A stretch of DNA of 64,000 nt. Origin: Komagataeibacter nataicola. GTDB lineage: Bacteria; Pseudomonadota; Alphaproteobacteria; Acetobacterales; Acetobacteraceae. Both the position numbers and the translations under genes were made by a program. How positions within the stretch are numbered: the stretch's first letter is position 1; each line of letters starts with the position of its first letter. The stretch lies in contig NZ_NIRT01000009.1 in NCBI RefSeq assembly GCF_003207795.1, positions 62,001-126,000 of the forward strand, read 5' to 3'. The notes beneath the pieces were generated by a model. The model was not told where the DNA came from and made no database searches. It was given only the letters and a program-made list of their open reading frames with translations. Positions 63,841-64,000 of this stretch are shown here, one piece after another.

Positions 63841-64000
63841 TTACAGCATCATGTCGTTCAGCAATTCCGCCGGGCCGAGCAACTGCTCGCTCAGCCATGA
63901 CCGGAACAGGGAGATGTGGGCTGTCGCCAGCGCGTCGGTGCGGTCCGCATCCCCGTCTTCAATGGCCTGTGCTATGGCCTGATGCTCCGTTATGATCGTT
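63841..64000 (-). CDS. GntR-family (FCD) regulator, C-terminal fragment at window edge
   Basis: The minus-strand frame read from the window end gives TIITEHQAIAQAIEDGDADR, then TDALATAHISLFRSWL, then EQLLGPAELLNDMML and a stop at 63841. EHxAIxxAIExGDAD with the following AH-SLF is the typical last helix pair of FCD-domain GntR regulators. The HTH and most of the ligand domain lie outside the window. Confidence 0.75.
   Translation of the reverse strand, partial: TIITEHQAIAQAIEDGDADRTDALATAHISLFRSWLSEQLLGPAELLNDMML

Noticed and set aside
1-64000. CRISPR arrays, tRNA or rRNA genes, prophage
   Set aside because: No regularly spaced direct repeats, no cloverleaf or rRNA-like stretch and no phage structural genes were seen.

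Overview
The window most likely comes from an acetic acid bacterium (Acetobacteraceae, probably the Komagataeibacter/Gluconacetobacter group). The evidence is a high-GC genome, two TonB receptors of a style common in that family, a Hint-domain remnant of the Acetobacteraceae type, a decayed IS5/IS427-type transposase, and sugar kinases plus permeases with no PTS component in view. The genus is inferred, not proven. No rRNA, tRNA, CRISPR array or prophage was seen.

Layout. (1) 1-6339: 3' part of a giant repeat-rich surface protein (DUF11-like, SdrD B-like and cadherin/Ig-like repeats). (2) 6488-8893: a small detoxification-like module with an alpha/beta hydrolase, a flavin monooxygenase reduced to its two ends by an internal deletion, and a divergent TetR regulator with a paired palindromic operator. 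(3) 9082-31856: a large amino-sugar regulon for chitin-type and cell-wall sugars. It holds CutC, AnmK, a GntR regulator, two paralogous 809-residue TonB receptors, MurQ, a beta-lactamase-fold lipoprotein, an SSS-family symporter, a GH20 hexosaminidase, a NagC-like ROK repressor, a ROK GlcNAc kinase, a FucP/NagP-type permease, an unknown TIM-barrel-like protein, NagB, a BadF-type kinase and NagA. Together they can take up GlcNAc oligomers and anhydroMurNAc, phosphorylate them inside the cell and feed fructose-6-phosphate. (4) 32392-37447: a MscS channel and an esterase, then a decay zone with a twice-frameshifted GNAT gene, a frameshifted DUF72 gene, a 5'-truncated Hint gene and an IS5 remnant. 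(5) 37448-50504: a tetritol-type (erythritol-like) catabolic locus with two paralogous DeoR regulators, an EryA-like kinase, an EryB-like dehydrogenase, an unusual aldolase-like protein at the place where EryC would be expected, EryH/TpiA2, EryI/RpiB, a complete sugar ABC importer and a DhaK-DhaL fusion kinase. Two AT-rich promoters in this locus carry similar 16-bp palindromes. (6) 50583-55677: flavin monooxygenase, RBBP9-type hydrolase, a small conserved-looking ORF, an IS481 remnant and a DHA2 drug exporter. (7) 55772-63771: a LysR regulator divergent from soxBDAG-purU-folD, which demethylates sarcosine and processes the released one-carbon unit. (8) 63841-64000: the C-terminus of an FCD-type GntR regulator, cut by the window end.

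The two most interesting parts are the tetritol locus with its apparent replacement for the tetrulose-phosphate racemase, and the unknown enzyme coupled to the GlcNAc permease (27726-28922).
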